Counted from the stretch's first letter, positions 25,414-35,048 are shown. The stretch: 64,000 nucleotides of DNA from Leptospira ognonensis (GCF_004770745.1 NZ_RQGD01000046.1:361428-425427), one strand, 5' to 3'. Program-made: numbers and translations. Notes: generated by a model from the letters alone, not told the origin.

Positions 25414-26212
25414 CGTGCCTATCGAACTTTTTGACTTCCAATCCCGCGAGGTGACTATCGGTGGGATCACGAAAGTGGTTTATTTTTCGGGAGTCGGCCC
25501 GGCCGTGATTGTGATGCCTGAAATGCCAGGTATAAGCCCAGATCTCATACGCTTTGCTAGGTGGGTCCGCGAGGCAGGCTTCACTGTATTCCTACCCTCT
25601 CTTTTTGGTAAAGACGGCGCCATTCCCCAGGTCAGAGAAGGGATCGTGATTTTCAAAAGAGCCTGTGTAAGTTTCGAGTTTCGAACTTTGGCATCGAATG
25701 GATCTAGTCCTATCGTTGATTGGTTAAGGGGACTAGCCAAGCAAGCTCATGTCGAAGTAGGTGGCAAGGGTGTTGGTGCCATTGGTATGTGTTTTACGGG
25801 AAATTTTGCCTTAACCATGATGTTGGAACCATCAATGTTAGCAGCTGTTTTATGTCAGCCATCACTGCCGTTGGATGATCCTGCTGGCATCAATATGAGT
25901 CCAGAAGAGTTGACTGAAGTCAAAAAAAGATTGAGACAAGAAAATTTAGAAATTCTCGCGTATCGATTTTCCGGAGATGTTCATTGTCGTGAGGAACGAT
26001 TTTGCGCTTATAAAAAAGAATTAGGAGATCTCTTTGTCGATCGGGTGTTACCTGATAATGCAGCAAATTCCAAACCTCCGCCCTTTTTTGATAAAGTGAT
26101 CGCCAGTCCCCACAGCGTTGTAACTGCTCATTTAATTGATGAGGTCGGCCAGCCTACTTTGAAAGCTAGAGATGAAATTATAAGTTTTTTGAAAATGAGG
26201 TTGAAAGATTGA
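25397..26212 (+). CDS. dienelactone hydrolase-family protein
   Basis: A 271-residue cytoplasmic alpha/beta hydrolase. The N-terminal strand-turn motif is VIVMPEMPGISPDLIRFARW, where the usual HE is PE, and the nucleophile elbow is IGMCFTGNFAL with Cys. A candidate acid residue is in RFSGDVHC and a His lies in PHSVVTAHLID. Start candidates are ATG 25397 and ATG 25403, both inside the thiolase remnant. It overlaps the next gene by 4 bp. The operon (thiolase, DLH, HCCA-isomerase-like, thioesterase) looks like one for degrading a ring-derived or lactone substrate to CoA esters; the substrate is not known. Confidence 0.8.
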   Translation: MRMEFSVPIELFDFQSREVTIGGITKVVYFSGVGPAVIVMPEMPGISPDLIRFARWVREAGFTVFLPSLFGKDGAIPQVREGIVIFKRACVSFEFRTLASNGSSPIVDWLRGLAKQAHVEVGGKGVGAIGMCFTGNFALTMMLEPSMLAAVLCQPSLPLDDPAGINMSPEELTEVKKRLRQENLEILAYRFSGDVHCREERFCAYKKELGDLFVDRVLPDNAANSKPPPFFDKVIASPHSVVTAHLIDEVGQPTLKARDEIISFLKMRLKD

Positions 26213-26805
26213 AGGAAAAGATTGAGTTCTGGTTTGATTTTGGAAGTACCTATTCTTATCCGGCAGTGATGCGAATACCAATGCTCGCTCGGAGACATGA
26301 AATTGAATTTGTTTACAAGCCATTTCTTTTAGGTTCAATTTTCAAAAAGCAAGGTTGGAATACCTCTCCGTTTCTATTAAACCTTTCAAAAGGAAAATAT
26401 ATGTGGCGTGATCTCGAAAGAATTTGTGCGGAGGAAGAAATTTCATTTAACAAACCTTCTGCGTTTCCAAGAAATGGGCTTCTCGCATCCCGTATCGTTT
26501 GCTCCTTTGAAAATGAGAACTGGATTGATCCATTCATCAGATCTGTATTCCGAGAGAACTTTGCAAATGACCAAGATATTTCATCCTCTCTAGTGATAGC
26601 ACAAATCCTTCGGGAACTAAATCTTCAACCCGACGAAATCTTTTTAAAAGCAGAGTTGCTGGAAACTAAGGAGAAACTGAAACTTCAAACAGAAAGAGCC
26701 TTTGATTGTGGCATATTCGGTGCTCCTACCTTTCGAATCGGTAATGAGTTATTTTGGGGAAATGATCGATTAGAATCGGCAATAAAATGGTCCAATAAAG
26801 TTTAA
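26209..26805 (+). CDS. DsbA-like / 2-hydroxychromene-2-carboxylate isomerase family protein
   Basis: A 198-residue thioredoxin-fold protein of the DSBA/HCCA-isomerase (GST-kappa-like) family. The N-terminal WFDFGSTYSYPAVMRI matches the family signature FDFxSPYSYL, in which a Ser replaces the redox Cys pair and activates glutathione. The C-terminal GIFGAPTFRIGNELFWGNDRL matches the cis-Pro segment GVFGVPTFVVDGELFWGQDRL. It starts at a TTG that overlaps the preceding stop, indicating translational coupling. It probably isomerises an intermediate in the same pathway as its neighbours. Leptospiral glutathione metabolism is uncertain, so the cofactor is unclear. Confidence 0.82.
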   Translation: MKEKIEFWFDFGSTYSYPAVMRIPMLARRHEIEFVYKPFLLGSIFKKQGWNTSPFLLNLSKGKYMWRDLERICAEEEISFNKPSAFPRNGLLASRIVCSFENENWIDPFIRSVFRENFANDQDISSSLVIAQILRELNLQPDEIFLKAELLETKEKLKLQTERAFDCGIFGAPTFRIGNELFWGNDRLESAIKWSNKV

Positions 26806-26825
26806 ATGAAGAGGCAATACATTTA

Positions 26826-27245
26826 ATGACTACCGCATTTATCGTTCACAAAAAAGTCAGATTTCAACATTGCGATCCAGGAGGGATTGTTTTTACGCCC
26901 CAATATTTCAACTTATTTGTGGAGGTTGTGGAAGATTGGTTTGATATATCACTTAATTATAGTTTTGCGAAAATGGTTGTGACTAGCCAGTTTGGAATAC
27001 CAGCCATGCGTATCGAAGCCAGGTTTCACAACCCGTCTTATCTTGAAGATAATTTAGAAATGAAGCTAGTGGTGAAGAGGTTGACTGAGTCAACGGCACT
27101 GGTTGAAATTGTTTCGAGTTGTGCAGGTGAGAAACGTTGTTCGATGGAGTTGCTCTACGGTTATGCAAGTCTAGCAGAAAAACGGCTAACCCATTGGCCT
27201 ACGGATGTTTATGAGCGGATGCAAGGTTATTTAAGTGTTTCATAA
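26826..27245 (+). CDS. 4-hydroxybenzoyl-CoA thioesterase-family hotdog protein
   Basis: A 139-residue hotdog-fold acyl-CoA thioesterase. The active-site motif RFQHCDPGGIVFTPQYFN (about residues 12-29) holds the catalytic Asp of the 4HBT family, and PSYLEDNLEMKLVVKRL is the usual central strand pair. It should hydrolyse an aryl- or short-acyl-CoA. It follows the HCCA-isomerase-like gene by 20 bp with a GAGG ribosome site and closes the MarR-linked operon. Confidence 0.85.
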   Translation: MTTAFIVHKKVRFQHCDPGGIVFTPQYFNLFVEVVEDWFDISLNYSFAKMVVTSQFGIPAMRIEARFHNPSYLEDNLEMKLVVKRLTESTALVEIVSSCAGEKRCSMELLYGYASLAEKRLTHWPTDVYERMQGYLSVS

Positions 27246-27348
27246 AATGCCTACTAATGACTTAGCTGGTGTTTTGACCAAAGGTTTGGTTTCGCTAAAC
27301 ATATACTTGCGTACTTTCGTATACGATGATGAAAACAGTAGGTATTAG

Positions 27349-27630
27349 ATGAAATTTGTACTTGTCATTCATGAGGTAGAGGATTTTGCGAGATGGAAAA
27401 TATTCTTTGATCTAGCCGAGAATCTTAGAAAAAAAGCAGGGGAGAAAACGTACCAAATCTTAAAATTTGAAAAGCAAGAAACAAAAGTCGTCCATTTTTC
27501 ACAGTGGAGCAGTTTCGATGCAGCAAGGAATTTTTTTGAATCAGCTGAGGTCATTCAAATCAGAAAAGAGGCGGGGGTCAAAACGCCCGAATTTTTTTAT
27601 CTTGAATCATTAGAAGAGGGGATTTTATAA
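27349..27630 (+). CDS. small ferredoxin-like-fold (ABM/dimeric alpha-beta barrel type) protein
   Basis: A 93-residue protein beginning MKFVLVIHEVEDFARWKIFFD with a central HFSQWSSFDAARNFFES. This pattern of a strand, a helix starting with FxxWKxxFD, and HxxxWxSFDAAxxFF is typical of small dimeric alpha/beta-barrel proteins related to antibiotic-biosynthesis monooxygenases. No catalytic residues can be assigned. It is separated from the thioesterase by 103 bp that contain a possible palindrome (ATATAC-N13-GTATAC, 27301-27325), so it may be transcribed separately. Confidence 0.65.
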   Translation: MKFVLVIHEVEDFARWKIFFDLAENLRKKAGEKTYQILKFEKQETKVVHFSQWSSFDAARNFFESAEVIQIRKEAGVKTPEFFYLESLEEGIL

Positions 27631-27702
27631 TTCTTGTTAACCTTCAATTAGTTTCAATGGAATCATTAGATTATAATTAAAATAAAAATTAAGAGTAAAT
27701 AT

Positions 27703-28188
27703 ATGAATGAGAGTAAAGAAAATCAACCAATTTCGATTGTCGCTTTAGAAAGTCCACCACGTAATAAACCATCAATCTATCCAGAACCATTTGCCTCAAG
27801 AATGGAAGGCAGAGTGAAGCGACAGTTAGGAGATATATTTGGCTTAAAAAACTTTGGAGTGAATCTGACTCGCCTTTCTCCAAATTCTTGTTCCGCGCTC
27901 CGGCACGCGCACTCAAAGCAGGATGAATTTATTTATATCTTGGAAGGAAAAGCAACACTCATTACCGATGCTGGGGAGAATATACTCTTACCTGGAATGT
28001 GTGCAGGTTTCAAAGCCGGAACCAGAAATGGACACCATCTTTTAAATCGATCTGACACGGATGTATTGTACCTTGAAATTGGTGATAGATCCCCGGATGA
28101 TACTGCCTATTATCCCGATGATGACATCCAAGCCGCACTTGTGAATGGTGTCTGGCAGTTCTCTCATAAGAATGGCGAACCTTATTGA
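27703..28188 (+). CDS. cupin-domain protein
   Basis: A 161-residue single-domain cupin. The metal-binding motif 1 reads SALRHAHSKQDEFIYILEGKA, supplying two His and a Glu, and motif 2 is LLPGMCAGFKAGTRNGHHLLNRS. The C-terminus (LEIGDRSPDDTAYYPDDDIQA) matches a common bacterial cupin type whose tail reads YPDxDL. No specific enzyme activity can be inferred; such proteins bind small sugars or aromatic acids, or act as dioxygenases. It converges on the hydroxylase gene that follows. Confidence 0.82.
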   Translation: MNESKENQPISIVALESPPRNKPSIYPEPFASRMEGRVKRQLGDIFGLKNFGVNLTRLSPNSCSALRHAHSKQDEFIYILEGKATLITDAGENILLPGMCAGFKAGTRNGHHLLNRSDTDVLYLEIGDRSPDDTAYYPDDDIQAALVNGVWQFSHKNGEPY

Positions 28189-28215
28189 TAAAAGAAACTA
28201 TTTCATTATCTAAGC

Positions 28216-29025
28216 TTATGGAACCAAATTATTTTTATTTAAAAATAATGGTTGTGAGGTGATCAATTCAAATTGGATCCCATAATCTTTATGATTCGTT
28301 TTAAACAATTTGTCCCACCAATTAAAATATAAACCATAATTGCAATTGAAGAATTTATGATGCATGTTATGGTGAGTGGTAGTATTATGCCAGTTTGTAA
28401 GTCCGTTTCGAACAAAACCTTTAGGGAAGGTCTCGAATGCCAAATGTCCGAGAACATTTAGGAAAGTCATGTATAGGAGAAAGATGAAAATGGCAATGCC
28501 ATGCACAGGCATAAATGAAATGATTAGAGGTACGATACCTGCTTCTATTACCGCTTCAAAGGGATGAAAAGAAAAGGCAGCCCAAGGGGAAGGGTTTGTG
28601 GAGAGATGATGCACGAGATGCACATGTTTAAATATTTTTTTATGATGCATCAATCTATGTGTAACGTAAAAATAAGCATCGTGGATGAGGATCATAGCTA
28701 CGATGGAAAATAAGAAGTAGGCAATGCTGTAATCGGATAGCTTGTCATAGATCTGAGTCCATCCTGCTTTTTTAGCGGCAAAAATCCCCGTTCCAACCAT
28801 ACCAAAGATAATCATAGTAGTTAAGGAGTAAAATATTTCTGTTTTGATTTTAGCAATGTCTGCTAGTTTCCCTTGGATGATCCGATGGGAAAATTTATCC
28901 CTCCATTTTTTCCAGAATACTATGTAGGCGCTCCCAGCAAACAATAGATAACGTAAGGTTACGACGAAAGTAGTAATGATAAATACAATTAAATATGGAC
29001 GTATTTGTTCAAAGTTCAAAGCCAA
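28216..29025 (-). CDS. sterol desaturase / fatty-acid hydroxylase-family membrane protein
   Basis: A 269-residue membrane di-iron enzyme of the FA_hydroxylase superfamily. The histidine clusters are HDAYFYVTHRLMHH, HVHLVHH and THHNMHHKFFNCNYG, ending FNWWDKLFKTNHKDY, the usual order for this family. Four or so TM segments lie at about residues 10-32, 65-85, 95-120 and 160-190. It probably hydroxylates or desaturates a lipid; the exact substrate cannot be predicted. It is monocistronic, convergent with the cupin gene and divergent from the GlpT-type transporter. Confidence 0.85.
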   Translation of the reverse strand: MALNFEQIRPYLIVFIITTFVVTLRYLLFAGSAYIVFWKKWRDKFSHRIIQGKLADIAKIKTEIFYSLTTMIIFGMVGTGIFAAKKAGWTQIYDKLSDYSIAYFLFSIVAMILIHDAYFYVTHRLMHHKKIFKHVHLVHHLSTNPSPWAAFSFHPFEAVIEAGIVPLIISFMPVHGIAIFIFLLYMTFLNVLGHLAFETFPKGFVRNGLTNWHNTTTHHNMHHKFFNCNYGLYFNWWDKLFKTNHKDYGIQFELITSQPLFLNKNNLVP

Positions 29026-29164
29026 GCCTCCACCTTCTCAGATATTTGAACTCGATCACTAGATTGTCAATTGGAATTGTCAGACAAAATGCCACCTCTT
29101 TTTGATCGTTTGGAAATTGGATTGGACTTGACTCTTTGTAAGATTGGTTCAAGGTTCCTAGACC

Positions 29165-30499
29165 ATGTTACAAAAGCTGATCCATTGGTTTCAACCAAAG
29201 GCACCGATCCCTCTCAAAACACCAGAGGAGATCAAACTCGACTATCCCAAATTTAGATTTCGGATTCTAGAATCAACGTTTCTAGGATACACAACCTTTT
29301 ACTTAGTCCGAAATAATTTTTCGCCAGTTTCAAAAGAAATTGGTGAAGCACTCCATTACACAAGACAAGACTTAGGTGATATGCTTGCTGTAACCGCCAT
29401 TACATATGGGATTGGCAAATTCATCATGGGAGCACTTTCGGATAAGTCTGATCCACGTAAGTTTATGGCTGTCGGATTGGCTTTGACGGCGATCCTAAAT
29501 TTTTCTTTTGGGTTTGCGACGACTTATTGGGTTCACATCATTCTATGGGGCTTAAATGGACTAGTACAAGGAATGGGCTGGCCTCCCTGCGGAAGATCTC
29601 TTGGACATTGGTATTCGGTCAGTGAAAGGGGAAAGACATTCGCATTTTGGAATATTGCCCATAACATTGGGGGAGGTCTTGTAGGTGTCATAGCTTCTCA
29701 ATCTGCCGCACACTTGGGCTGGGAATATGCTTTTTTTGTCCCAGGTGCGATTGCTTTGGCTGGCTCGTTCTATTTGTATCTCCGGCTTGCGGACACTCCT
29801 CAATCCGTTGGTTTGCCACCCATTGAAGAATTTAATAATGATTATCCGAAAGAAGATCCAAATAAAAAGCATGGGGCGGTGCATGAACATGAACTGAGTA
29901 TGCGCCAGCTTATCGTGGCAAATGTGCTCTTAAATAAATATATCTGGCTTTTTGCCATCATCAATTTCTTTGTATATATCATTCGTTATAGTTTGATTGA
30001 TTGGGGGCCTACATATCTAAAGGAAGTGAAGGGTGCCAATTTGACTTCTGGGGGATTTTCTACTTTAGTACTTGAATTTGGAGGCATCGGATCCACTCTT
30101 CTAATGGGTTGGATTTCCGATAAATCAGGTGGAAGGCGAGGCATGGTAAGTCTTCTATGTATCGTACCGATACTCTTTGCGTTTCTCGGTATCATTTACA
30201 ATCCTCCTGGAAACATCTGGATCGACTTCGTCTTGTTCGGTGTAATCGGATTGTTCATTTATCCACCCGTAATGTTACTTGGTGTAGCTGGACTTGATTT
30301 TACTTCGAAAAAAGCGGTAGGTACTGCGGCTGGATTTATCGGACTTTTCGGATCACTCGGCCGCACCGCCCAGGGAAAAGGGATGGGATATTTGGTGGAC
30401 AATTATTCTTGGGATGTTGCTCTCATGGCGATCGTAGCCGCAACCTTATGTGCTATCATCCTATTGGCATTTACATGGAACCTAAGGCCTAGAGGTTAA
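29165..30499 (+). CDS. GlpT/UhpT-type major facilitator transporter (organophosphate:phosphate antiporter family)
   Basis: A 444-residue MFS transporter with 12 predicted TM segments. Family signatures include [56 protein letters not shown] and [13 protein letters not shown], all close to E. coli GlpT. The basic residue of the substrate pocket is visible in YYLVRNNFS. It should exchange a phosphorylated C3 or sugar compound for phosphate; glycerol-3-phosphate is the most likely substrate. It is followed after 3 bp by a beta-propeller glycosidase-like gene and then pirin, so the three are probably co-transcribed. Confidence 0.85.
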   Translation: MLQKLIHWFQPKAPIPLKTPEEIKLDYPKFRFRILESTFLGYTTFYLVRNNFSPVSKEIGEALHYTRQDLGDMLAVTAITYGIGKFIMGALSDKSDPRKFMAVGLALTAILNFSFGFATTYWVHIILWGLNGLVQGMGWPPCGRSLGHWYSVSERGKTFAFWNIAHNIGGGLVGVIASQSAAHLGWEYAFFVPGAIALAGSFYLYLRLADTPQSVGLPPIEEFNNDYPKEDPNKKHGAVHEHELSMRQLIVANVLLNKYIWLFAIINFFVYIIRYSLIDWGPTYLKEVKGANLTSGGFSTLVLEFGGIGSTLLMGWISDKSGGRRGMVSLLCIVPILFAFLGIIYNPPGNIWIDFVLFGVIGLFIYPPVMLLGVAGLDFTSKKAVGTAAGFIGLFGSLGRTAQGKGMGYLVDNYSWDVALMAIVAATLCAIILLAFTWNLRPRG

Positions 30500-30502
30500 T
30501 CT

Positions 30503-31582
30503 TTGAAACAAACATCTAAGAAGGCTCACAAAACAAATATATTTTGGAAATTATACCAAGATGAGCCCATTCTAAAACCGAACTTTCCATCACCCATTCT
30601 TGCAGATCCGAGTTTTCTATTTCCAGAAAATACCATTGATCACAAATGGCACCTTTTCGTTCACAACATATTTGGTATATTGCATTATACATCAGAAAAC
30701 GGCATCGAGTGGGGGAAACCAAAGTACGTTGTTAAAAATGGAATGAGGCCTTTTATCTTTCAGGAAAACGGGGATTATTATTTATATTATGAGAAGTATA
30801 AACCGTTTCATGTCCTTATGTCGTGGTTTCCGTTCCGAAAATGGAAATCGGAAATAGTGGTTATCAAAAGCAAAGATTTAGTTACTTGGTCTGATCCGCT
30901 TACTCTCCTAACACCGACTAAAGATTTCCATATTAATGAAAAATGGGGAAGTTCCGTAAGTAATCCCTGTTTGGTGAAAATGAATGATACGACCTACCGG
31001 CTATATTACTCCTCTTCCCTTGCCTATATTGAAGATTGTGGTTTTTGTGAGCCACTTCACATCAGTGTGGCAGAAAGCCAGTCACCCCTAGGTCCTTTTC
31101 GTTTATTTAGCCAACCTTTATTCTCTCCAAGAAAAGAGGATCCCTATGTCAACCTTGCAGCGGGATCAATCAAAGTCATACGCTGGCGAGATCGCTTTTT
31201 TGGTTTTCAAAATGGAATTTTCTGGAATCCGATACGAAAGGAATCTGGTTCGGCTATTTTATTTTTACAAAGTGAAGATGGTCTGACTTGGGATCGAGTT
31301 AACCCTGGTCCCATTTTGGGACCAACAGGTAAAGGTTGGAAGGCAAGCCATGTATATGCTTGCGATGTTAAATTCTCAGAAGAGGAAAATGTTTTCATTA
31401 TGTACTTTAACGCACGTAATACTGCACATTGGACTCGAGGGAAAGAAGCCATCGGATTATTTGTAGGTAAGGTAGAGGAAACCTTTGAAAATAGCTCTAT
31501 CACCAGATCAAAGATAAAAAAGCCTATCAAAAAATCTAAAAGTAAACCATTACAAAAAAAATTGAAGTCTAAAAACAAATGA
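30503..31582 (+). CDS. five-bladed beta-propeller glycosidase-like protein (GH43/GH32 clan)
   Basis: A 359-residue cytoplasmic protein with repeated propeller-blade patterns: ILADPSFLFPENTI, HKWHLFVHNIFGILHYTSENGIEW, MRPFIFQENGDYYLYYEKY, LVTWSDPLTLL, SNPCLVKMNDTTYRLYYSSS and ASHVYACDVKF. The ADPS and RPFIF pairs recall the Asp-centred blades of GH43/GH32/GH130-like enzymes, but a full catalytic triad cannot be assigned with confidence. The C-terminal 30 residues are almost entirely Lys and Ser. The start is a TTG 3 bp after the transporter stop, with AGAGG upstream. It overlaps the pirin gene by 4 bp. Confidence 0.7.
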   Translation: MKQTSKKAHKTNIFWKLYQDEPILKPNFPSPILADPSFLFPENTIDHKWHLFVHNIFGILHYTSENGIEWGKPKYVVKNGMRPFIFQENGDYYLYYEKYKPFHVLMSWFPFRKWKSEIVVIKSKDLVTWSDPLTLLTPTKDFHINEKWGSSVSNPCLVKMNDTTYRLYYSSSLAYIEDCGFCEPLHISVAESQSPLGPFRLFSQPLFSPRKEDPYVNLAAGSIKVIRWRDRFFGFQNGIFWNPIRKESGSAILFLQSEDGLTWDRVNPGPILGPTGKGWKASHVYACDVKFSEEENVFIMYFNARNTAHWTRGKEAIGLFVGKVEETFENSSITRSKIKKPIKKSKSKPLQKKLKSKNK

Positions 31583-32442
31583 ATGTAATTCTAAAGGGTC
31601 AAAAAAAAGATTTAGGCGATCAATTTATCATCAAACGAATCTTACCGGCAATGGAAAAGCGCAGTATTGGACCTTTTGTTTTCTTTGATCATTTTGGTCC
31701 CACGCGCTTACAATCTGGCTCTGAGATGGTAGTCCGGGCACATCCTCATATTGGTCTGGCAACGATCACTTTTTTGTATGATGGGCTGATCCATCACCGA
31801 GACAGTTTGGGAGTGTCCCAACTCATTCGTCCCTATGAAACAAATTGGATGGTCGCGGGCAAGGGCATTGCTCATAGCGAAAGGTCAGAAAAGGATCCGA
31901 AAACGGACCAATTAGAAGGGATACAGACCTGGATCGCACTTCCAGCCGAAAAAGAAGATATGGATCCTTCGTTTCAGCATCTCAGCCAAAACGAAATTCC
32001 AGTTTGGGAAACTTCTGAACTTACTTTACGTCTGCTAGGTGGTAAATTTTTACATCTATCCTCGCCTGCGATTGTCCACTCTCCTTTGTTTTATGCAGAC
32101 ATCAGTTCCGATAATTCCTCAGGACTTGTTAGCTGGAAATTGCCAGAGAAGCAAGAAGCAGGGCTATATGTTTCTCGTGGTTCAATGTTTGTTGATGGAA
32201 AAACTTTACACATAGGAGAAATGGCAGTTTTTGAAAAAGGTAGCGAAATTTCCTTTTCTACTTCGTCGAAAACAAGGTTAATGTTACTCGGAGGAGAGTC
32301 TTTTCCAGAGAAGAGGCACCTTTGGTGGAATTTTGTCTCAACAGACCTCGCAAAGATAGAAAAAGCAAAGTTAGCTTGGGGTGATGAAACTTTCCCGAAA
32401 GTTCCTGGAGAAACTGATCGTATCCCTTTGCCGTCTTATTAA
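31579..32442 (+). CDS. pirin-family protein
   Basis: A 287-residue bicupin of the pirin family. The N-terminal signature RSIGPFVFFDHFGP is followed by the metal-binding residues in VRAHPHIGLATITFLYDG and GKGIAHSERS (His-X-His and His-X-Glu), and EGIQTWIALP is also diagnostic. Bacterial pirins include quercetin dioxygenases and regulators of pyruvate dehydrogenase; which applies here is unknown. It is translationally coupled by an ATGA overlap to the propeller gene and converges on manA. Confidence 0.9.
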   Translation: MNVILKGQKKDLGDQFIIKRILPAMEKRSIGPFVFFDHFGPTRLQSGSEMVVRAHPHIGLATITFLYDGLIHHRDSLGVSQLIRPYETNWMVAGKGIAHSERSEKDPKTDQLEGIQTWIALPAEKEDMDPSFQHLSQNEIPVWETSELTLRLLGGKFLHLSSPAIVHSPLFYADISSDNSSGLVSWKLPEKQEAGLYVSRGSMFVDGKTLHIGEMAVFEKGSEISFSTSSKTRLMLLGGESFPEKRHLWWNFVSTDLAKIEKAKLAWGDETFPKVPGETDRIPLPSY

Positions 32443-32447
32443 ATAAG

Positions 32448-33467
32448 TCAGATCCATCGGACCCAATCCGTTCCTGCGCCCATATACGCTAGTTTAGTTT
32501 TAGGAGATGCAAAAATAATCTCATTCGAAGCGTGGGCAGCAGCGGTAAGAAAGAGCGTATCTCCTTTTACGTAATGTTTACCCGTTGCTGGATGGTCAAT
32601 GGATCCAGAAACGATGTGAATAATCCCGAAACTCACAGGATCCGAAAAAGGTGCAAGTGAAATGTTTTGTGCCTGCTTTAAATCCCATAACTCCAATCGA
32701 AATTTATCATTACTAGTATGAACATATCTTGGAAAAGGGGAATCCGATAGAAGTCTCGCATTTTGTTTTTCGGATGAGTCTGATTCCTTAAAATTTAACA
32801 CAGATAACGCTTTTTCTAAATGTAGATCTCTTGGTCTGCCATCATCACCTAACCTACCGTAATCGTATACGCGATAAGTAGAATCTGAAGATTGTTGTAC
32901 TTCCAAAAGAACAACCCCAGCACCTATTGCGTGTATGGTTCCAGGATTTAATAAAAAAACATCACCAGGTTTAACCTTCCATTTTTTGAGCATCTCTTCG
33001 GCTTTGTTTTCTTGAACAAGACGTTCGTATTCTCCTCTACTCGTGTCTCTGGAAAAACCGATGACGAGTTCCGCATCTGGTTCTGCAGAAAGGACCAGCC
33101 AGCATTCTTTTTTTCCTGCTGAACTGGGATCATATTTTTCAGCATAAGCATCATCAGGATGTACTTGGACAGATAATTTATCCTGTGCGTCAATCATCTT
33201 TATGAGTAAAGGAAAACTCTGATTTAAAAAACTTTTGCCTAAAAAACTTTCCGTATGATTTTGGTAAAGCTCGCGAAAGTTAAATTCCGTATTGGTTTCG
33301 TTACGTGTAAATTTCGAAATTTCTGAGCCGTAATCGCTGATCTCCCATGATTCGCCAATCAAACCCGATGGGGTTTTTCGCTGGTAATCACTTTTAAATT
33401 TGTTTCCGCCCCAAATCTTTTCCTTATAGATCGGTTCAAATTTAATGATATTCGGAAAGGGATTCAT
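32448..33467 (-). CDS. manA: mannose-6-phosphate isomerase, class I
   Basis: A 339-residue type I phosphomannose isomerase interconverting fructose-6-P and mannose-6-P. The start region IYKEKIWGGNKFK, the zinc ligands in SVQVHPDDAYA and KECWLVL, and NPGTIHAIGAGVVLLEVQQ followed by STYRVYDYGR are all diagnostic. It supplies mannose-6-P for GDP-mannose and hence GDP-fucose, which the polysaccharide locus at 60 kb would use, although the genes are 27 kb apart. It begins 24 bp downstream of the DnaJ-domain gene on the same strand. Confidence 0.93.
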   Translation of the reverse strand: MNPFPNIIKFEPIYKEKIWGGNKFKSDYQRKTPSGLIGESWEISDYGSEISKFTRNETNTEFNFRELYQNHTESFLGKSFLNQSFPLLIKMIDAQDKLSVQVHPDDAYAEKYDPSSAGKKECWLVLSAEPDAELVIGFSRDTSRGEYERLVQENKAEEMLKKWKVKPGDVFLLNPGTIHAIGAGVVLLEVQQSSDSTYRVYDYGRLGDDGRPRDLHLEKALSVLNFKESDSSEKQNARLLSDSPFPRYVHTSNDKFRLELWDLKQAQNISLAPFSDPVSFGIIHIVSGSIDHPATGKHYVKGDTLFLTAAAHASNEIIFASPKTKLAYMGAGTDWVRWI

Positions 33468-33491
33468 AACTACTGATCTATGTTGTATAAC

Positions 33492-34187
33492 TTAGACGGC
33501 AAGGGATATTTTTTTAGAGATATGAATCATCACTCGAAGCGATTTTTTCTTAAAATGGGTATAGGAATCTGGCCTAAATTTCGAAAGATCAAATTCAAAG
33601 ATACGTCGGTCTTGTAAGGTAGTAGGCGGGAATTCTACTCTGAGATTTCTCGAACTTTTATAGCTCCCCGCACCATCACAGGCAGGGCAATGTAAATCTC
33701 CTCCCATGCAGACCTGACACACGATTCTGACTGTTAAAGGGATCGTAGCTATGATCCGCCGGAACATCTCGCGTTCTTTAACGGTAATGATGATATCATG
33801 ATTGATGCCTGTGATTTTCCGCCGATCTTTTGTCCGAAATCCTTTTCGCATCAGTCCTCTTTTTGCTAACTCTAATATTCCTGTACTGAAACTGATGCGA
33901 GAAGGAGGAAGTACGAGAGGGGAGGATTTGTTGATTTCGTCTCGAATGAATTCAACAGCACGATACTTTTTGAAGGATTCGTCGTATGACTTGCGCTTTG
34001 TGGAACTTAAGATACGATAGGCGTTATAGAGATGAAGAAATTTACTTTCCGATCCAGTAGTTGGTACATCTGGATGGCAAATTTTAGCAATGCGACGGAA
34101 GCTGGCACGAATGGCTTCCGTCGTGGCACCAAATGGGAGTTCTAGTGCCTCATAATAATCTGGAAAAGGTGGAATGTTATTTTTCAT
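33492..34187 (-). CDS. J-domain (DnaJ-like) protein with a C4 zinc-binding motif
   Basis: A 231-residue protein with an N-terminal J domain: YYEALELPFGATTEAIRASF, the HPD loop in AKICHPDVP and AYRILSSTKRKSYDESF. The C-terminal part carries CQVCMGGDLHCPACDGAGS, a CxxC...CxxC pattern like one half of the DnaJ zinc finger, then a strand-rich tail (LQDRRIFEFDLSKF). It is shorter than DnaJ and lacks a full four-repeat zinc finger, so it is a specialised Hsp70 co-chaperone rather than DnaJ itself. It lies 15 bp after the upstream secreted hypothetical on the same strand. Confidence 0.85.
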   Translation of the reverse strand: MKNNIPPFPDYYEALELPFGATTEAIRASFRRIAKICHPDVPTTGSESKFLHLYNAYRILSSTKRKSYDESFKKYRAVEFIRDEINKSSPLVLPPSRISFSTGILELAKRGLMRKGFRTKDRRKITGINHDIIITVKEREMFRRIIATIPLTVRIVCQVCMGGDLHCPACDGAGSYKSSRNLRVEFPPTTLQDRRIFEFDLSKFRPDSYTHFKKKSLRVMIHISKKISLAV

Positions 34188-34202
34188 ACCACCCGTTTTG
34201 AC

Positions 34203-34925
34203 TTAAGGCTCTTGGAAATCCCCGCCAAAGGATACTTCAAGAATTGAATCTGAAACTTCCCGAGCTTCAATTTTACCTTTTGCCATAATGTAACGATCTA
34301 TGGCTCTTAATACTTGGATCTGTCTATCCCGATACGCGGTAGCAAGTTTAAGTCTTTCCCAAGGTAGTTGTATTTTTTCCAACTCATACGTATTAGTTGT
34401 ATCATCAGAGATTGTCACCGTTCTGACAGTTAATACGATACCTTTTGTACCACCTGCAGTCGCAGAATTTTTTAAATCGCGGTACGTTGTGACAGGCTCT
34501 TTATTTTTAGTTGTCAAAGATTTTCTTGACCAAAAACTCAGTTCATCAAGCGAGAAGCCACCACCTTCGGCACCACCACCGCCCTTTAATTTCATAACAA
34601 ATCTACTGTGTTGCACATAACTTGGTTCAAACGGAAGTTTGATTTCGCGGGCATAGCCAACTTGACCGTATCTTGAATCCTTTACTCTTTTTTCAAAACT
34701 AAGGAACTTTAATTTCTCGTTGATTTGAACATTGTAGTTATCAATCTCTTTACCCAAAGCGGCCATTCGTTCTTTTTGTCTGTCATTATAAGGAATGAGG
34801 GCAATGCTTCCGTCTGAGTTGAGTTTGTAAGGATCTGCTTGTGTGATTTCTTTTTGATCTTCGTCGGCTGCGAAAAGGCTGCCGAAAGCCATTAAGAAAA
34901 TTGAAATTGCTAGTATAAGTCGCAT
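34203..34925 (-). CDS. secreted conserved hypothetical protein
   Basis: A 240-residue protein with a Sec signal (MRLILAISIFLMAFGSLFAA, likely cleavage near AFGSLFA). The ATG at 34925 is chosen for its GGGAGTTCTT ribosome site and clean signal; the open frame extends 31 codons further upstream. The mature protein begins with a charged helical stretch (about 45-85), then has a Gly-rich loop GGGGAEGGG (near residue 120) inside a predicted beta-rich region, and a helical tail (LATAYRDRQIQVLRAIDRYI). I do not recognise the family; it may be a spirochaete-restricted periplasmic protein. It lies 15 bp before the J-domain gene and probably shares its transcript. Confidence 0.7.
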   Translation of the reverse strand: MRLILAISIFLMAFGSLFAADEDQKEITQADPYKLNSDGSIALIPYNDRQKERMAALGKEIDNYNVQINEKLKFLSFEKRVKDSRYGQVGYAREIKLPFEPSYVQHSRFVMKLKGGGGAEGGGFSLDELSFWSRKSLTTKNKEPVTTYRDLKNSATAGGTKGIVLTVRTVTISDDTTNTYELEKIQLPWERLKLATAYRDRQIQVLRAIDRYIMAKGKIEAREVSDSILEVSFGGDFQEP

Positions 34926-35048
34926 AAGAACTCCCAAAAAATTTATCTCTATATCTATTTTCGACTTTTGAAGTGAAATCATTAAATTTGAGCAAAAATA
35001 AGGTTGAATAATTTTCAATAAAACAAACCTTGTAGGGTAGAACTTGCT

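Noticed and set aside
27301..27325. ATATAC...GTATAC palindrome before the small barrel protein
   Set aside because: The inner bases are not symmetric and no second copy was found near a regulator, so it was not listed as an operator.
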